Shown: positions 18,521 to 27,690 of the stretch, piece after piece | How positions within the stretch are numbered: position 1 is the stretch's first letter | Layout of the letters: each line of letters opens with the position of its first letter | Assembly (NCBI GenBank): GCA_017305555.1 | Contig: JAFKKM010000013.1 | Location: 1 to 64,000, forward strand | DNA from: Hyphomicrobiales bacterium | Lineage (GTDB): Bacteria > Pseudomonadota > Alphaproteobacteria > Rhizobiales > Xanthobacteraceae | Length of the DNA: 64,000 nucleotides | Reading direction: 5' to 3' | Made by a program: the position numbers and the translations under genes | The notes under the pieces: model-generated | The model's database searches: none | Told to the model about the DNA's origin: nothing | Seen by the model: the letters and a program-made list of their open reading frames with translations, nothing else

Positions 18521-18800
18521 TACTGGACCTATATCCTTGCACTTCTGACCGGTATGCGACCCGGTGAAATCGGACAATTGCTCGTGTCGGATCTCGAAAG
18601 AGGGGAGATCGCAATGATGAACGAGTGGCTGGCCGCTCGCGTGTCGATAACGCAGTCGAGACATCGAGAAAGACCAATTAGCAAATCGATGGATAGAAAG
18701 ACTCGCTGTGCCGCTCGCCGCAGGGGCGCATTGCATCACTCAAATCAGCCACTCCGCATAACCGGGGCAGTTCCATTATCCGAGGGTCGGCTTTAGGCAA
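18521..18800 (+). pseudogene. Fragment of a phage-type site-specific integrase (tyrosine recombinase)
   Basis: From 18521 the frame reads YWTYILALLTGMRPGEIGQL and then LVSDLER, the 'TGMRxGEI' box of tyrosine recombinases that carries the first catalytic Arg. The frame then degrades; the His-x-x-Arg and Tyr boxes are not visible. It is fused in phase shift to the ABC-binding-protein fragment, so the two pieces were joined by a deletion or recombination event. It marks a former integrative element. Confidence 0.6.
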
Positions 18801-18938
18801 CAAGCCGTACTGGAGCCAAACCTTGACTTAAATTATCACTTTGAAAACCAGTACGCCCATTGCAACCAAGAAACGCAGAACTCGGCGGTCCGAGGTTACC
18901 TCACGCGCACAGTTGATTGAGAGCCACCCGCGACGGGC

Positions 18939-20204
18939 TTAATTCCATCGGCGGAACACCATACTGGCATTCACGCCCCCAAAGCCGAATCCGTTGGAAA
19001 TGGCGTACTCCATGCTCATCGGTCTGGCTTCGCGTGAAACAATATCGATCCCGTCCGCCGCCGGATCGGCGGTGGTGAGATTCAGCGTCGGAGGCGCAAT
19101 CTGATCGCGAAGAGCCAAAGTCGTGAAGATCGCCTCCAGGCCCCCCGCCGCACCTAGCAGATGGCCCGTGGCGGACTTGGTCGCGCTGACGGCAACCTTG
19201 CCGTCCGAGCCGAAGATTGTCTTGATTGCTTGAATTTCGCCGCGATCGCCGACTGGCGTCGAGGTAGCATGCGCATTGAGATGCTGGATCGCGCTGGCGG
19301 GAATGTCAGCCTGAGCAAGGGCCGCTTCCATCGCCCTGCGTGCGCCGCTACCATCCTCCGGGCCGGACGTGATGTGGTGCGCGTCGGCGGACGTGCCATA
19401 GCCGACAATTTCCCCGATCGGGCGGGCGCCGCGCGCGAGCGCGTGATCGAGCGCTTCGATGACCAGAACACCGGCGCCTTCGCTCATCACGAAGCCATCC
19501 CGCATGATGTCGAAAGGCCGGGAAGCCTGCGCGGGCGCGTCGTTGAAGCGCGTTGACAGCGTCCGCGCCACCGAGAACGCACCGAGGCTCAGCGTATTGA
19601 TGCAGGCTTCGGTCCCACCACAGATGGCGACATCCGCCTCCCCCGCGCGGATCAGACGCGCTGCATCGCCGATAGCTTGCACGCCGGCCGCGCAGGCCGT
19701 GACCGGCGCGCCGATCGGCCCTTTCAGGCCGTAACGGATCGAAATCTGCCCAGCCGCGAGGTTGGCCAGGAACGACGGCACCGTAAACGGCGAAAGCCGC
19801 CGCACGCCTTTCCCGTCCGCGGTACGAACCGCATCCGTGATCGCGAGAAAGCCGCCGATCGCCGACGCGATGATCGTTGCCGTACGTTGCTGATCACGCG
19901 TGCTTGAGGGCTTCCAGCCCGCCTGCTCGATGGCTTCGGCCGCGGCGACAAGACCCAGCAGAATAAACCGGTCCATGCGGCGCTGATCCTTGCATGACAC
20001 GAACGCATCCAGATCGAGGCCGGCTTCGGCATCCTCGACACAGGTTGGAACGATACCACCGACCTTGACGTCGAGTTCATCGGCAATCGTATCGGGCAAC
20101 CGCCTGATCCCGGAACGACCGGCTCGCAGACGCGCCCAGGCCGCCTCGCTGCCGACGGCGAGCGGGCTCACAGTTCCCAATCCGGTGATGACGATACGGC
20201 GCAT
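18939..20204 (-). CDS. Beta-ketoacyl-ACP synthase II (FabF-like) of the polyketide cluster
   Basis: This 421-residue ketosynthase has the complete KAS II catalytic set: Cys171 in VTACAAG, His312 in NAHATSTP and His348 in KSATGHLLGAAGG, plus Lys343. It would condense an acyl chain with malonyl-ACP. It is the last gene of the minus-strand lipid-polyketide cluster, starting three bases after the ICMT-type methyltransferase stop. Its position outside a fatty acid synthesis locus, and the lack of nearby ketoreductase or dehydratase genes, suggest a dedicated role in making or extending the starter chain. A second possibility is a replacement FabF borrowed from primary metabolism. Confidence 0.88.
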   Translation of the reverse strand: MRRIVITGLGTVSPLAVGSEAAWARLRAGRSGIRRLPDTIADELDVKVGGIVPTCVEDAEAGLDLDAFVSCKDQRRMDRFILLGLVAAAEAIEQAGWKPSSTRDQQRTATIIASAIGGFLAITDAVRTADGKGVRRLSPFTVPSFLANLAAGQISIRYGLKGPIGAPVTACAAGVQAIGDAARLIRAGEADVAICGGTEACINTLSLGAFSVARTLSTRFNDAPAQASRPFDIMRDGFVMSEGAGVLVIEALDHALARGARPIGEIVGYGTSADAHHITSGPEDGSGARRAMEAALAQADIPASAIQHLNAHATSTPVGDRGEIQAIKTIFGSDGKVAVSATKSATGHLLGAAGGLEAIFTTLALRDQIAPPTLNLTTADPAADGIDIVSREARPMSMEYAISNGFGFGGVNASMVFRRWN

Positions 20205-20207
20205 CGA

Positions 20208-20777
20208 TCACACTCCGACCCGGAGCGGCGAATGGATCGCGCCGCGCGCGGCGGCGCGCAACGCGTCAGTCTCGACGCGGGCGCGGTGATGCAGCAGCAG
20301 CAATTCGAGCACAAGAAAGATCGTCGCCGTCAACCACGCGCCATGAAGCATCGGGATGCTGACAATTTCCATCACAACGCCGAACCAGTTCGGATGGCGC
20401 AGATAGCGATAGATGCCCTCACTCTCCGGCTGCGCGCCTGGCATCACCACAGTGGGCAACGACCAGCGCACGCCGAGTTGCCACATCGACGCCGCCCGCA
20501 GCGCGAAGGCCAGCGCGGTGACGACCGCCGCCACTGAAAAACCCGGCCAGGAGAACGGCCGTTGAAACACGTCGACTTCGACGACCATCGCCAGCAGCCA
20601 GCCACAACGCAAAGCGATGTTGAGACGCCCGATGCCGCTGCCGTCGACGATGACCGCACCCTTTGCGATCTGGCACGCGACGTTGCGGGCGCTTATCGCG
20701 GCAAGCGCTAGAAGTTGCAGCGCCATCGCCGCGACGATGAGCATGAACCAGAGTTTCGATTCCGCGATCAATTCCAT
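20208..20777 (-). CDS. Isoprenylcysteine carboxyl methyltransferase (ICMT) family protein
   Basis: This 189-residue membrane protein has about four hydrophobic segments and the ICMT/PEMT signature RYLRHPNWFGVVMEI, where RHPN and the following segment bind S-adenosylmethionine. In other bacteria a family member next to a type III PKS (BpsB type) O-methylates alkylpyrones, so the same role is likely here. Its start overlaps the PKS stop by 10 bases. The mature enzyme should sit in the inner membrane, where a lipidic polyketide would accumulate. Confidence 0.8.
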   Translation of the reverse strand: MELIAESKLWFMLIVAAMALQLLALAAISARNVACQIAKGAVIVDGSGIGRLNIALRCGWLLAMVVEVDVFQRPFSWPGFSVAAVVTALAFALRAASMWQLGVRWSLPTVVMPGAQPESEGIYRYLRHPNWFGVVMEIVSIPMLHGAWLTATIFLVLELLLLHHRARVETDALRAAARGAIHSPLRVGV

Positions 20778-21916
20778 ACGGCCAAGGCCGCCTCCTGCGA
20801 AAAGCCGGGACCCATCGCAACGATCAGGCCGGGCGTTTCAGCGGGCGGGCGCTCGCCGCGCAGGATCCGATCCAGCATATAGAGGACAGTGGCTGAAGAG
20901 ATGTTGCCGACGTCGGTGAGCGCCTCGCGGCTCGGACGCATCATCGTGGTCGAAAGATCGAACGCCATCTCGGCGGCATCCATGATCCGCGGCCCACCGG
21001 GATGAAGCGTCCAATGCCCGATCTCCGATGCCTCGAGTCGATGGGTTGCCAGCATCGGCGAAATCACATCGCCAAGTGCTTCCGCCACGAACGTCTTCAC
21101 CTCGGGCCGCAGGATGTTTCGCATCCCGGCATCGACGTAATCCAGCCCCATGATGTGCTCGGTGTCGGGCACCCAGTTGCTGCGGCTGTCGACGATGCGC
21201 ACCGCGCTGCATTTCGCCAGCGCGTGATCGCGACCGACCATCAACAGCGCGCCCGAGCCGTCACCGAACAGCGCAGCGGTGACGATGGCCATAACGATTT
21301 CGCTATGGAGGTGCGGCTCCTGATCGAGTCGACCGATCATCTGCCGAAGGTCGGCTTGAACCGAACCCTGCCACAGTCCGGACGACAATTCACAGGAGAT
21401 CAACAGTGCCGCTTCGTCCGGGTGGCCATCGAGATAATCGGCAACGCGGGTGATCCCTGCCACGCCGGCCATGCATCCAAGGCCCGCCAGCGGCAAACGG
21501 CGGATATCCGTACGAAAGGCGATCCGATTCATCAAACGCGCATCGATGCTCGGCACCGCAGGCGTCAGCGTCACGGAGGCTAGCATCGAGACGTCACACG
21601 CACGCAGTCCGGTCTCGGATAAGATACGCCGGACATTGGCTTCGGAATGACGGACGCAGGCCTCGATGGCGAGAGCCGCCGAGTCGGCGATCAGCGGCGG
21701 CGCACAGAACCCCTCGACCGGAAATTCGAAGTATCGTCCCGCGATCCGGACGTTTTCAAAGAGCTGGTGGATCAGATCGACGGGGAAGCGTAGCTTGTTG
21801 GTCGTGATGAATTCCGCGATGGTGTCGGCGAGCCGGCGTTGCGGATAATATCGTTCCGGAAGCGAAGCCGCCGAAGCCACGATATGGGCACGGGTTTGCT
21901 GAAGACGATCAGACAT
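20768..21916 (-). CDS. Type III polyketide synthase (chalcone/stilbene synthase family)
   Basis: The 382-residue protein has the full Cys-His-Asn triad of type III PKSs: Cys148 in LAGLGCMAG, His305 in WTLHPGGPRI and Asn338 in VGNISSATVLYML. The C-terminal AMGPGF motif is also present. It should extend an acyl starter with malonyl-CoA and cyclise it to an alkylpyrone, alkylresorcinol or similar. ATG at 21916 follows GGGGCGAGG and overlaps the LLM gene by 8 bases. The FAAL-ACP gene in the same operon suggests a fatty acyl starter delivered on ACP. The exact ring type cannot be read from the sequence. Confidence 0.93.
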   Translation of the reverse strand: MSDRLQQTRAHIVASAASLPERYYPQRRLADTIAEFITTNKLRFPVDLIHQLFENVRIAGRYFEFPVEGFCAPPLIADSAALAIEACVRHSEANVRRILSETGLRACDVSMLASVTLTPAVPSIDARLMNRIAFRTDIRRLPLAGLGCMAGVAGITRVADYLDGHPDEAALLISCELSSGLWQGSVQADLRQMIGRLDQEPHLHSEIVMAIVTAALFGDGSGALLMVGRDHALAKCSAVRIVDSRSNWVPDTEHIMGLDYVDAGMRNILRPEVKTFVAEALGDVISPMLATHRLEASEIGHWTLHPGGPRIMDAAEMAFDLSTTMMRPSREALTDVGNISSATVLYMLDRILRGERPPAETPGLIVAMGPGFSQEAALAVWN

Positions 21917-22976
21917 GCGCACCTCGCCCCACTTGATCCGGCGGCGTCTCGACCGCAAGCGAGATGCGAAGCTGATCGAGATGACGCAATGAGGCGACAA
22001 TCTGGTCGCGGGCAACACCAAAATCGATCAGGCAGGCGATTTCATCGACTCCGGCCGCGATCAGGTGATCCGCACGCCGCCGGCATTCCTCGACGGACCC
22101 GCACAGGGAATGCGTGCGCAGATACTTCTCGCAAGCGAATTCAAGCACCGATTTACGATCGTTTGGCGAAAGCTGATCGAACTGCGGATAGTTCTGCTTC
22201 CACAGATCGACCGAGTCAGTGAGGTATCTCATGAATGGCTCGCGGACTGTGCTTCGCACCTCGGCAGAATCGGCGCCGACGAAGGTATGCAGCATAAGCG
22301 TGACATGACCGGGACCGGCATGGCCCGCCTGTGTTCGTGCCCGGCGATAGATGGCGATCTTTTGTTTCAGTTCGGTGACATCCTGAAACAATAAAGCGGT
22401 CAGCACGTTGGCGCCCATCCGCCCGGCATCCTCGAAACGCTGGTCGGACCCCGTACAGGTGATCCATGTTTCAAAGCACGGCTGGACGGGCTTCGGGTAG
22501 ATCGCAATGTCGACCGACTGGCCGAGGCCGTTGGTTCGCGTCAGATGTTGACCCGACCATAGGGACTGCACGTCGGCGATACCCTGATATAACGACGCCA
22601 GCCGCGTCTCGAAATTCTGCGGCTGGAGCACGAAATCGTTCGGATTCCATCCTTGCCCGAAGCCGAGATCCACACGCCCGTCCGAAAGATTGTCGACGAC
22701 GCTCCATTCTTCCGCGACCCGGATCGGATCGTTGAGCGGAATGATGACGCTGCCGGCGCGAATCCGCAGCCGCCTCGTGGCGGTCGCAACTGCGGCGGCA
22801 GGCACCGCCGGATTCGGAAACAAGCCACCGAAGCGATGGAAATGCCGCTCTGGCAACCACACCGCGGTGAAGCCGGCCGTGTCCGCATAACGACAGCTCT
22901 GGAGCAGAAGTTCGTATCGACCGCCGCCGGCGTTGCCGTCGCCGTCACTGGCAAAGAACATCAAGCTGATCTGCAC
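21909..22976 (-). CDS. LLM class flavin-dependent monooxygenase (MupA/natural-product type)
   Basis: This luciferase-like protein of 355 residues begins with QISLMFFASDG and contains GFTAVWLPERHFHRFGGLFPNPAV and SGSVIIPLNDP-like text (RAGSVIIPLNDPIRVAEEWS), features of the natural-product luciferase-like monooxygenases found in NRPS/PKS clusters. It would use reduced flavin and oxygen to hydroxylate or cleave the product or an ACP-bound intermediate. GTG at 22976 has GAGGGGG upstream; it overlaps the end of the FAAL gene by 32 bases. A flavin reductase partner is not encoded nearby. Confidence 0.85.
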   Translation of the reverse strand: MQISLMFFASDGDGNAGGGRYELLLQSCRYADTAGFTAVWLPERHFHRFGGLFPNPAVPAAAVATATRRLRIRAGSVIIPLNDPIRVAEEWSVVDNLSDGRVDLGFGQGWNPNDFVLQPQNFETRLASLYQGIADVQSLWSGQHLTRTNGLGQSVDIAIYPKPVQPCFETWITCTGSDQRFEDAGRMGANVLTALLFQDVTELKQKIAIYRRARTQAGHAGPGHVTLMLHTFVGADSAEVRSTVREPFMRYLTDSVDLWKQNYPQFDQLSPNDRKSVLEFACEKYLRTHSLCGSVEECRRRADHLIAAGVDEIACLIDFGVARDQIVASLRHLDQLRISLAVETPPDQVGRGAHV

Positions 22977-24990
22977 CTGCGGCCCCCTCTTGCGCGCGTC
23001 GCTGGATCAATCCCGCGATCCTGCGGATGCTGATGCCGTCGAAATATTGCTCTACGGAGATATCGACCCCGTAGCTTCCGGACAGCACATGCGTCAGTTC
23101 CAGTTGCGACAGCGAATCCAGACCGAGATCGATCACCGGCCGGTTACAACTCACGATAGTCGGCGACACCTGCAACCGTTCGCTGACGACCTGACGCAAC
23201 TCCTGCTCCAGCGGCGTGGCCGGCCACTCATCGGGATGAAGGTCGACGGCCTCGGATTCGCCGTGCGCGATTTCGCTGAGATGCAGGAAGGAAAATTCGC
23301 CCTGAGAATGAAGGTCGCGGGCACGGCTGCGCTGCAATTTTCCGCTGCTCGTTCTCGGCAGGTGCTGCGGCGCGACGAAGCCGACCGTATCGACCTGAAT
23401 CTGGAAGGCTTGCGAAATCGCGCCGCGAATGGCGTCCGCCGCCGCCTGCGGATCGAAGCCGCGCAGATGCGCCCGACGCACCTCGTGCAGAACGACGACA
23501 CGCTCCTGCCCGTCGATCTGGGTCTGGAAGGCAACGGCACCCAGCGGCAACAGCGCATCATGGGCCCGCGACGCAATCTCCTCGATATCCTGCGGCGAAT
23601 GATTTCGACCGCGTACGATCAGCAGATCCTTGAGCCGGCCGACGATATAAAGCTCGTCATCCCGGAAGAAACCGAGATCGCCAGTCCGCAGATATTCCTT
23701 GCCATCGGCACGGTCGACCGGAGACATCGCGGAGGGAAGAGGTCCCTGATGTTCGGTGGACCAATAGCCGGAGGTGATGCTCGGCCCGCGCAGCCAGATC
23801 TCGCCGACGAGGTCTTCCGGCAACGTCTCCAGCATGATCGGATCGACGATGACGGCTTCATGCCCCGCGATCACACGGCCGCAACTGACAATCGGCACAG
23901 CATTGGCATTCGTGCGGGCCAGTCCGGAAGCATGTCCGGCCACAAGTGCATGCTTGTCGAGATGACGGACCGTCGGGGCACGGCTCGGCGCAACACCTGA
24001 TACCAGCAGCGAGGCTTCCGCCATGCCATAACACGGCAGGAAGGCTTTTCGCCTGAAGCCGCAGGCCGAGAATTTCTCGGCGAAGGCCTCAAGCACCGCA
24101 TTACGGACCGGTTCGGCGCCATTGAAAGCGACCCGCCAACGCGACAGATCGAGACTTTCTAGATCGCCGTGGCCGATCCGATCCACGCAAAGCTGATAGG
24201 CGAAATTCGGAGCGCCGCTGAAGGCCGCGCCGAATTTCGCGATCGCCCGAAGCCAGAGAACCGGTTTCTGGATAAACATCACGGGAGTCATGAAGTAGAG
24301 CGTCGAGCCGGTATAAATCGCGATCAGGACTTTTCCGACCAGCCCCATGTCGTGATACATCGGCAACCAACTGAACCCGACGCTGCCCTCATCGACCTCG
24401 AAACTCTGTTCGATCGCCCGGAGATTGCCGAGGAGGTTCGCATGAGTGATCACCACGCCTTTCGGATGTCCTGTCGAACCCGAGGTATATTGCAACATTG
24501 CAATGTCGGTTCGCGCGCGTCCGGGTGCCGACAACGCCCCGTCAAACTGCGTATCCGCAGACAGCACCACGCGCGGCGCAGGGAGACTGTCAGCGAACTT
24601 GCTCGCGATGCGATCGTCGATCTCGGCGGCACAGAGAATCCAGCTCGGCGCGCAGTCCTGACAGATGCGGCGCAACGGCTCGATGTCCCGTTGCGGCGGA
24701 TAGGCCGGCACCGGGATGACCCCGGCCATCACACAAGCCAGGAAGCTGGTGATGAAATCGACGCCGGATGGATAGAGCAGCACGGCCCGCTCGCCACCGC
24801 GGACACCGAGAGCGGCGAGGCTGGCATGCTTGGATCGCACCTCTTGCAACAACTCGGCGTAGGTGACGGTGCGCGCATCGAGATCGACGCCCGTCACCTG
24901 ACCATAGGCGATCCGCTCAGGATGTTTCGCTGCGCGGGCGACAAGAACGTCCGCCAGCGTTGAAGATGCATCCGATGCTGCTGCGGCCAC
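22945..24990 (-). CDS. Fatty acyl-AMP ligase with C-terminal acyl carrier domain
   Basis: This 681-residue two-domain protein starts the minus-strand polyketide operon. Residues ~10-580 form an ANL ligase of the FAAL class: P-loop YTSGSTGHPKG (168-178), FSWLPMYHDMGLVG and YRTGDLGFF-type text (LRTGDLGFFRDDELYIVGR). The last ~80 residues are an acyl carrier protein with the phosphopantetheine site in DLGLDSLSQLEL (Ser ~626). It should adenylate a fatty acid and load it on its own ACP. GTG at 24990 is chosen because GGAGGG lies seven bases upstream and the next gene is divergent; longer starts would overlap that gene. Confidence 0.9.
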   Translation of the reverse strand: MAAAASDASSTLADVLVARAAKHPERIAYGQVTGVDLDARTVTYAELLQEVRSKHASLAALGVRGGERAVLLYPSGVDFITSFLACVMAGVIPVPAYPPQRDIEPLRRICQDCAPSWILCAAEIDDRIASKFADSLPAPRVVLSADTQFDGALSAPGRARTDIAMLQYTSGSTGHPKGVVITHANLLGNLRAIEQSFEVDEGSVGFSWLPMYHDMGLVGKVLIAIYTGSTLYFMTPVMFIQKPVLWLRAIAKFGAAFSGAPNFAYQLCVDRIGHGDLESLDLSRWRVAFNGAEPVRNAVLEAFAEKFSACGFRRKAFLPCYGMAEASLLVSGVAPSRAPTVRHLDKHALVAGHASGLARTNANAVPIVSCGRVIAGHEAVIVDPIMLETLPEDLVGEIWLRGPSITSGYWSTEHQGPLPSAMSPVDRADGKEYLRTGDLGFFRDDELYIVGRLKDLLIVRGRNHSPQDIEEIASRAHDALLPLGAVAFQTQIDGQERVVVLHEVRRAHLRGFDPQAAADAIRGAISQAFQIQVDTVGFVAPQHLPRTSSGKLQRSRARDLHSQGEFSFLHLSEIAHGESEAVDLHPDEWPATPLEQELRQVVSERLQVSPTIVSCNRPVIDLGLDSLSQLELTHVLSGSYGVDISVEQYFDGISIRRIAGLIQRRAQEGAAGADQLDVLCQ

Positions 24991-25196
24991 GGTCTCGCCC
25001 TCCGAAGTTCTGTCGGTCGCTCTTTCGAATTGCCACGCACGGCAACCTGCGGCGAATCGACCGCTGATAGGGAGAGGTTCGTTGCAAGGAGGCACTTCCG
25101 GAATACCATAAAGGAGGTAAAGCCGGCTGGGGGTACCGGGGCTAGCGTCGCTCAAGGCGATTCGTTCAACAGTTGATGCCTTCAGCGAGACATTCG

Positions 25197-25853
25197 ATGG
25201 TGCAGGCCAGTGATATCGAGGCAGGCCACGCGGTCTACTCACCCGCCTTTCTGCGGATCTATGACCTGTTCGTCCATGGCCTGATCAATCACCTCATCTG
25301 GCGTTGTCCAACGGCCGCGTTGCGCGCGCTCTACGATCGCAATGTGAAGGCGCATCATCTCGATATCGGCGTCGGAACCGGCTACTTTCTCGACAAGGCC
25401 CGCTGGCCGGCCGCGCATCCGGACATCACCCTGCTCGATCTCAACCCTCATTGTCTGGATTTCACATCGCGTCGCATCAGCCGCTTTGCCCCTCGCACGG
25501 TGGTTGCCAACATCCTCGAGCCGCTCCCGAGGCTCGGCCCGTTCGATTCTGTCGGCTTCGGCTATCTGTTTCACTGCATTCCCGGCACGATTCCCGAGAA
25601 AGCCATCGCCTTCGATTATCTGCGTCCGCTGCTGGCGCCCGGTGCACGCGTATTCGGCGCGACCATCCTCAATTCCGGGTTGCCCCGATGGCGGCCTTCA
25701 CAGGCGCTGATGGACTTCTACAACCGGATGGGCTTCTTCTCGAATGCAAAGGATACGCTTACCGATCTCACCGCAGCATTGGAGCAACGGTTTGACCACG
25801 TGCGGATCGACATGAAGGGACCGGTTGCGCTGTTCGAGGCACAGGCAGGCTGA
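25197..25853 (+). CDS. Class I SAM-dependent methyltransferase
   Basis: This 218-residue enzyme has motif I HLDIGVGTGYFLDKA, motif II region ITLLDLNPHCLDF and the post-motif VVANILEPLP, all typical of class I methyltransferases. It is transcribed away from the FAAL gene across a ~200-base shared promoter region and ends just before the histidine kinase, so it likely belongs to the polyketide cluster and methylates the product. Translation probably starts at ATG 25197; ATG 25176 or TTG 25173 would add a few residues. The methyl acceptor is unknown. Confidence 0.82.
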   Translation: MVQASDIEAGHAVYSPAFLRIYDLFVHGLINHLIWRCPTAALRALYDRNVKAHHLDIGVGTGYFLDKARWPAAHPDITLLDLNPHCLDFTSRRISRFAPRTVVANILEPLPRLGPFDSVGFGYLFHCIPGTIPEKAIAFDYLRPLLAPGARVFGATILNSGLPRWRPSQALMDFYNRMGFFSNAKDTLTDLTAALEQRFDHVRIDMKGPVALFEAQAG

Positions 25854-25869
25854 CGCTCCGACGCGACCG

Positions 25870-27690
25870 TCAGCTTTCGGCAAGACAGGCGGGCAAAACC
25901 AGCGTTAGCATGGCCCGACCATCACAATGGCTCAGATCGATCCGGCCTCCAAGCGCGCGCGCGCGGCTCTGCATGTTGTTCAGGCCGTGTCCCCTGATGC
26001 TGCCCGGCGTCACCACGCCGTCATTCCTGACGGTGATGACAGCAGATCCCCCCTCCCCGGTTGTGCTCGCGATCTCGATCGAACGCGCTGGCCCGTGCTT
26101 GATCGCATTGGTCACGGCTTCCTGGAGAATGCGCAGTATCGACAAGGCATTTCCTGGCGTGACCCCGCCGATACGCGGCAGATTCTCGACGGACCACTCA
26201 AACGCAACTCCGATGCGACGCAGCCGCGGGCCGACACGCTCGCGGAATTCAGCCAACGCAAGTAACAGGTCGCCATCGCCGAGATCGAGCGAGTTGATCA
26301 CCATGCGCAAGTCGTCGAGAGCTTCGCGGGCGGTTCTTTCGATTGCGGCCGGATCGGCCGTTTCCCTTTCCGAGAGCGCGATGATGGAGACGAGATGACC
26401 GCTCAGCCCGTCATGCAGATCGCGCATCAAGCGTTGACGTTCCTCTTCGCGCGCGACGCTGGATGCGCGGGCCGTTTCACGCTGGTGAAGCACGGTCAAT
26501 TCGGCCTGCTGCTCTGTCAGCTTCTGGCGCAAGATGTCGTTGGCCTCATCGAGCGCATTGAGACTGACAGCGAGACGCCACATCAGCATCGCGAAGATCG
26601 CCGTAATCGTCAAAGCGCGGACATAGTCCGTAAGCAGGAACACACCGTCGACCACGCCGACAACGACGCCCAGGTCTCGAAGACCGAACCATCCCATCAA
26701 GAAGAACGGCACCGCGAGAAACAGATGCTCCCATTCGGCACTCCGCAGTGAGCCGCGCAAGAGCAACACCGCTGCGACGATATTGCTGCCGGTTGCGATC
26801 AACGCGCTCACCAGCACGACCGGGAGCGGCGGAAATATCCCGCTCGCCAGGCCCGCGGCCAGGAGCAAGGGCGTGACGACAACAGCGACTTTCAGCCACA
26901 GCGGCCGCGCAGAACCGACAATCGCCAAAGCCAGTCCGATCCCCGTCAATCCGAGGCTCGACATCAGGAACATGAAGTAAAGCTGGGCATCAACCAGCGC
27001 CTGCGGCTCGCTGGGCAGACCTAGCAGCGTGCGGATCAGACTGCCAGAGGCGATCAGGAACAGCCAGCCGAATACCGGATCGTGCCGGCGGGCCATCCAT
27101 ACAATGGTGATTCCGAGGGTGACCAGAATCTGGATGACGAGCACCGTGATCCAGATGCTTTCGCCGCCCAGGGTCCAAAGCCAGTTGCCGTCGATCGTAT
27201 CCTGATCCGCGATATAGATTGGTGAGAGATGACCAGGCACCGCCCCGTCACGCCGCTCGAGCGTGATGTCAAGCTGACCATCAGCGGCGGGCGGCCCGAT
27301 GCGTGGCAATGTCAGAAAGTAGGCGGCTCCCGTCGCCAGCCGACTCCACGGACGGGTATCGCTGCCGTCAAGTCGCTGGTCGTTCAAGCGTGCAATGAGA
27401 GGCTGTCGTGCCGCGGGAATGACAAGCATCTTCCCGGGTGCCATCGCGACAGCAGGAACACGGATGCTGTAGGTGGCGCGCGCCGCACCATAGGATCGAT
27501 CGTGCGGCCAGGTGTGAGGCAGGCCCACCGCTTGCGCCACCCCGCCGTTGAAACTCACCTGTGCCTTGTTCAAAACAACGGCCGTCTCCGGCATCGGAAA
27601 AGCGATGAAGTTTGGAGCAAGGGCGATCAGTGCCGTCACAAGGAAGACAGCCAGTCGGACCGCCACTATGTGCGTAAACCAGCCGCTCAC
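25870..27690 (-). CDS. Sensor histidine kinase with 7TM-type sensor (NarL-family partner)
   Basis: This 606-residue kinase has a signal/membrane helix, a periplasmic beta-rich domain (about 35-175) and roughly seven membrane helices (175-375), like the 7TMR-DISM group. A coiled linker follows, then a HisKA_3 dimerisation domain with EEERQRLMRDLHDGLSGHL (His426). The ATPase domain shows LQEAVTNAIKHG and GHGLNNMQSRA. Its start overlaps the stop of the response-regulator gene (ATGA), so the regulator is made first. It is next to the polyketide operon and may sense a membrane or lipid signal; that link is inferred from location. Confidence 0.88.
   Translation of the reverse strand: MSGWFTHIVAVRLAVFLVTALIALAPNFIAFPMPETAVVLNKAQVSFNGGVAQAVGLPHTWPHDRSYGAARATYSIRVPAVAMAPGKMLVIPAARQPLIARLNDQRLDGSDTRPWSRLATGAAYFLTLPRIGPPAADGQLDITLERRDGAVPGHLSPIYIADQDTIDGNWLWTLGGESIWITVLVIQILVTLGITIVWMARRHDPVFGWLFLIASGSLIRTLLGLPSEPQALVDAQLYFMFLMSSLGLTGIGLALAIVGSARPLWLKVAVVVTPLLLAAGLASGIFPPLPVVLVSALIATGSNIVAAVLLLRGSLRSAEWEHLFLAVPFFLMGWFGLRDLGVVVGVVDGVFLLTDYVRALTITAIFAMLMWRLAVSLNALDEANDILRQKLTEQQAELTVLHQRETARASSVAREEERQRLMRDLHDGLSGHLVSIIALSERETADPAAIERTAREALDDLRMVINSLDLGDGDLLLALAEFRERVGPRLRRIGVAFEWSVENLPRIGGVTPGNALSILRILQEAVTNAIKHGPARSIEIASTTGEGGSAVITVRNDGVVTPGSIRGHGLNNMQSRARALGGRIDLSHCDGRAMLTLVLPACLAES

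Noticed and set aside
22933-24000. A 355-residue plus-strand frame opposite the FAAL gene
   Set aside because: It is antisense to conserved ANL motifs, and its composition is typical of a shadow frame.
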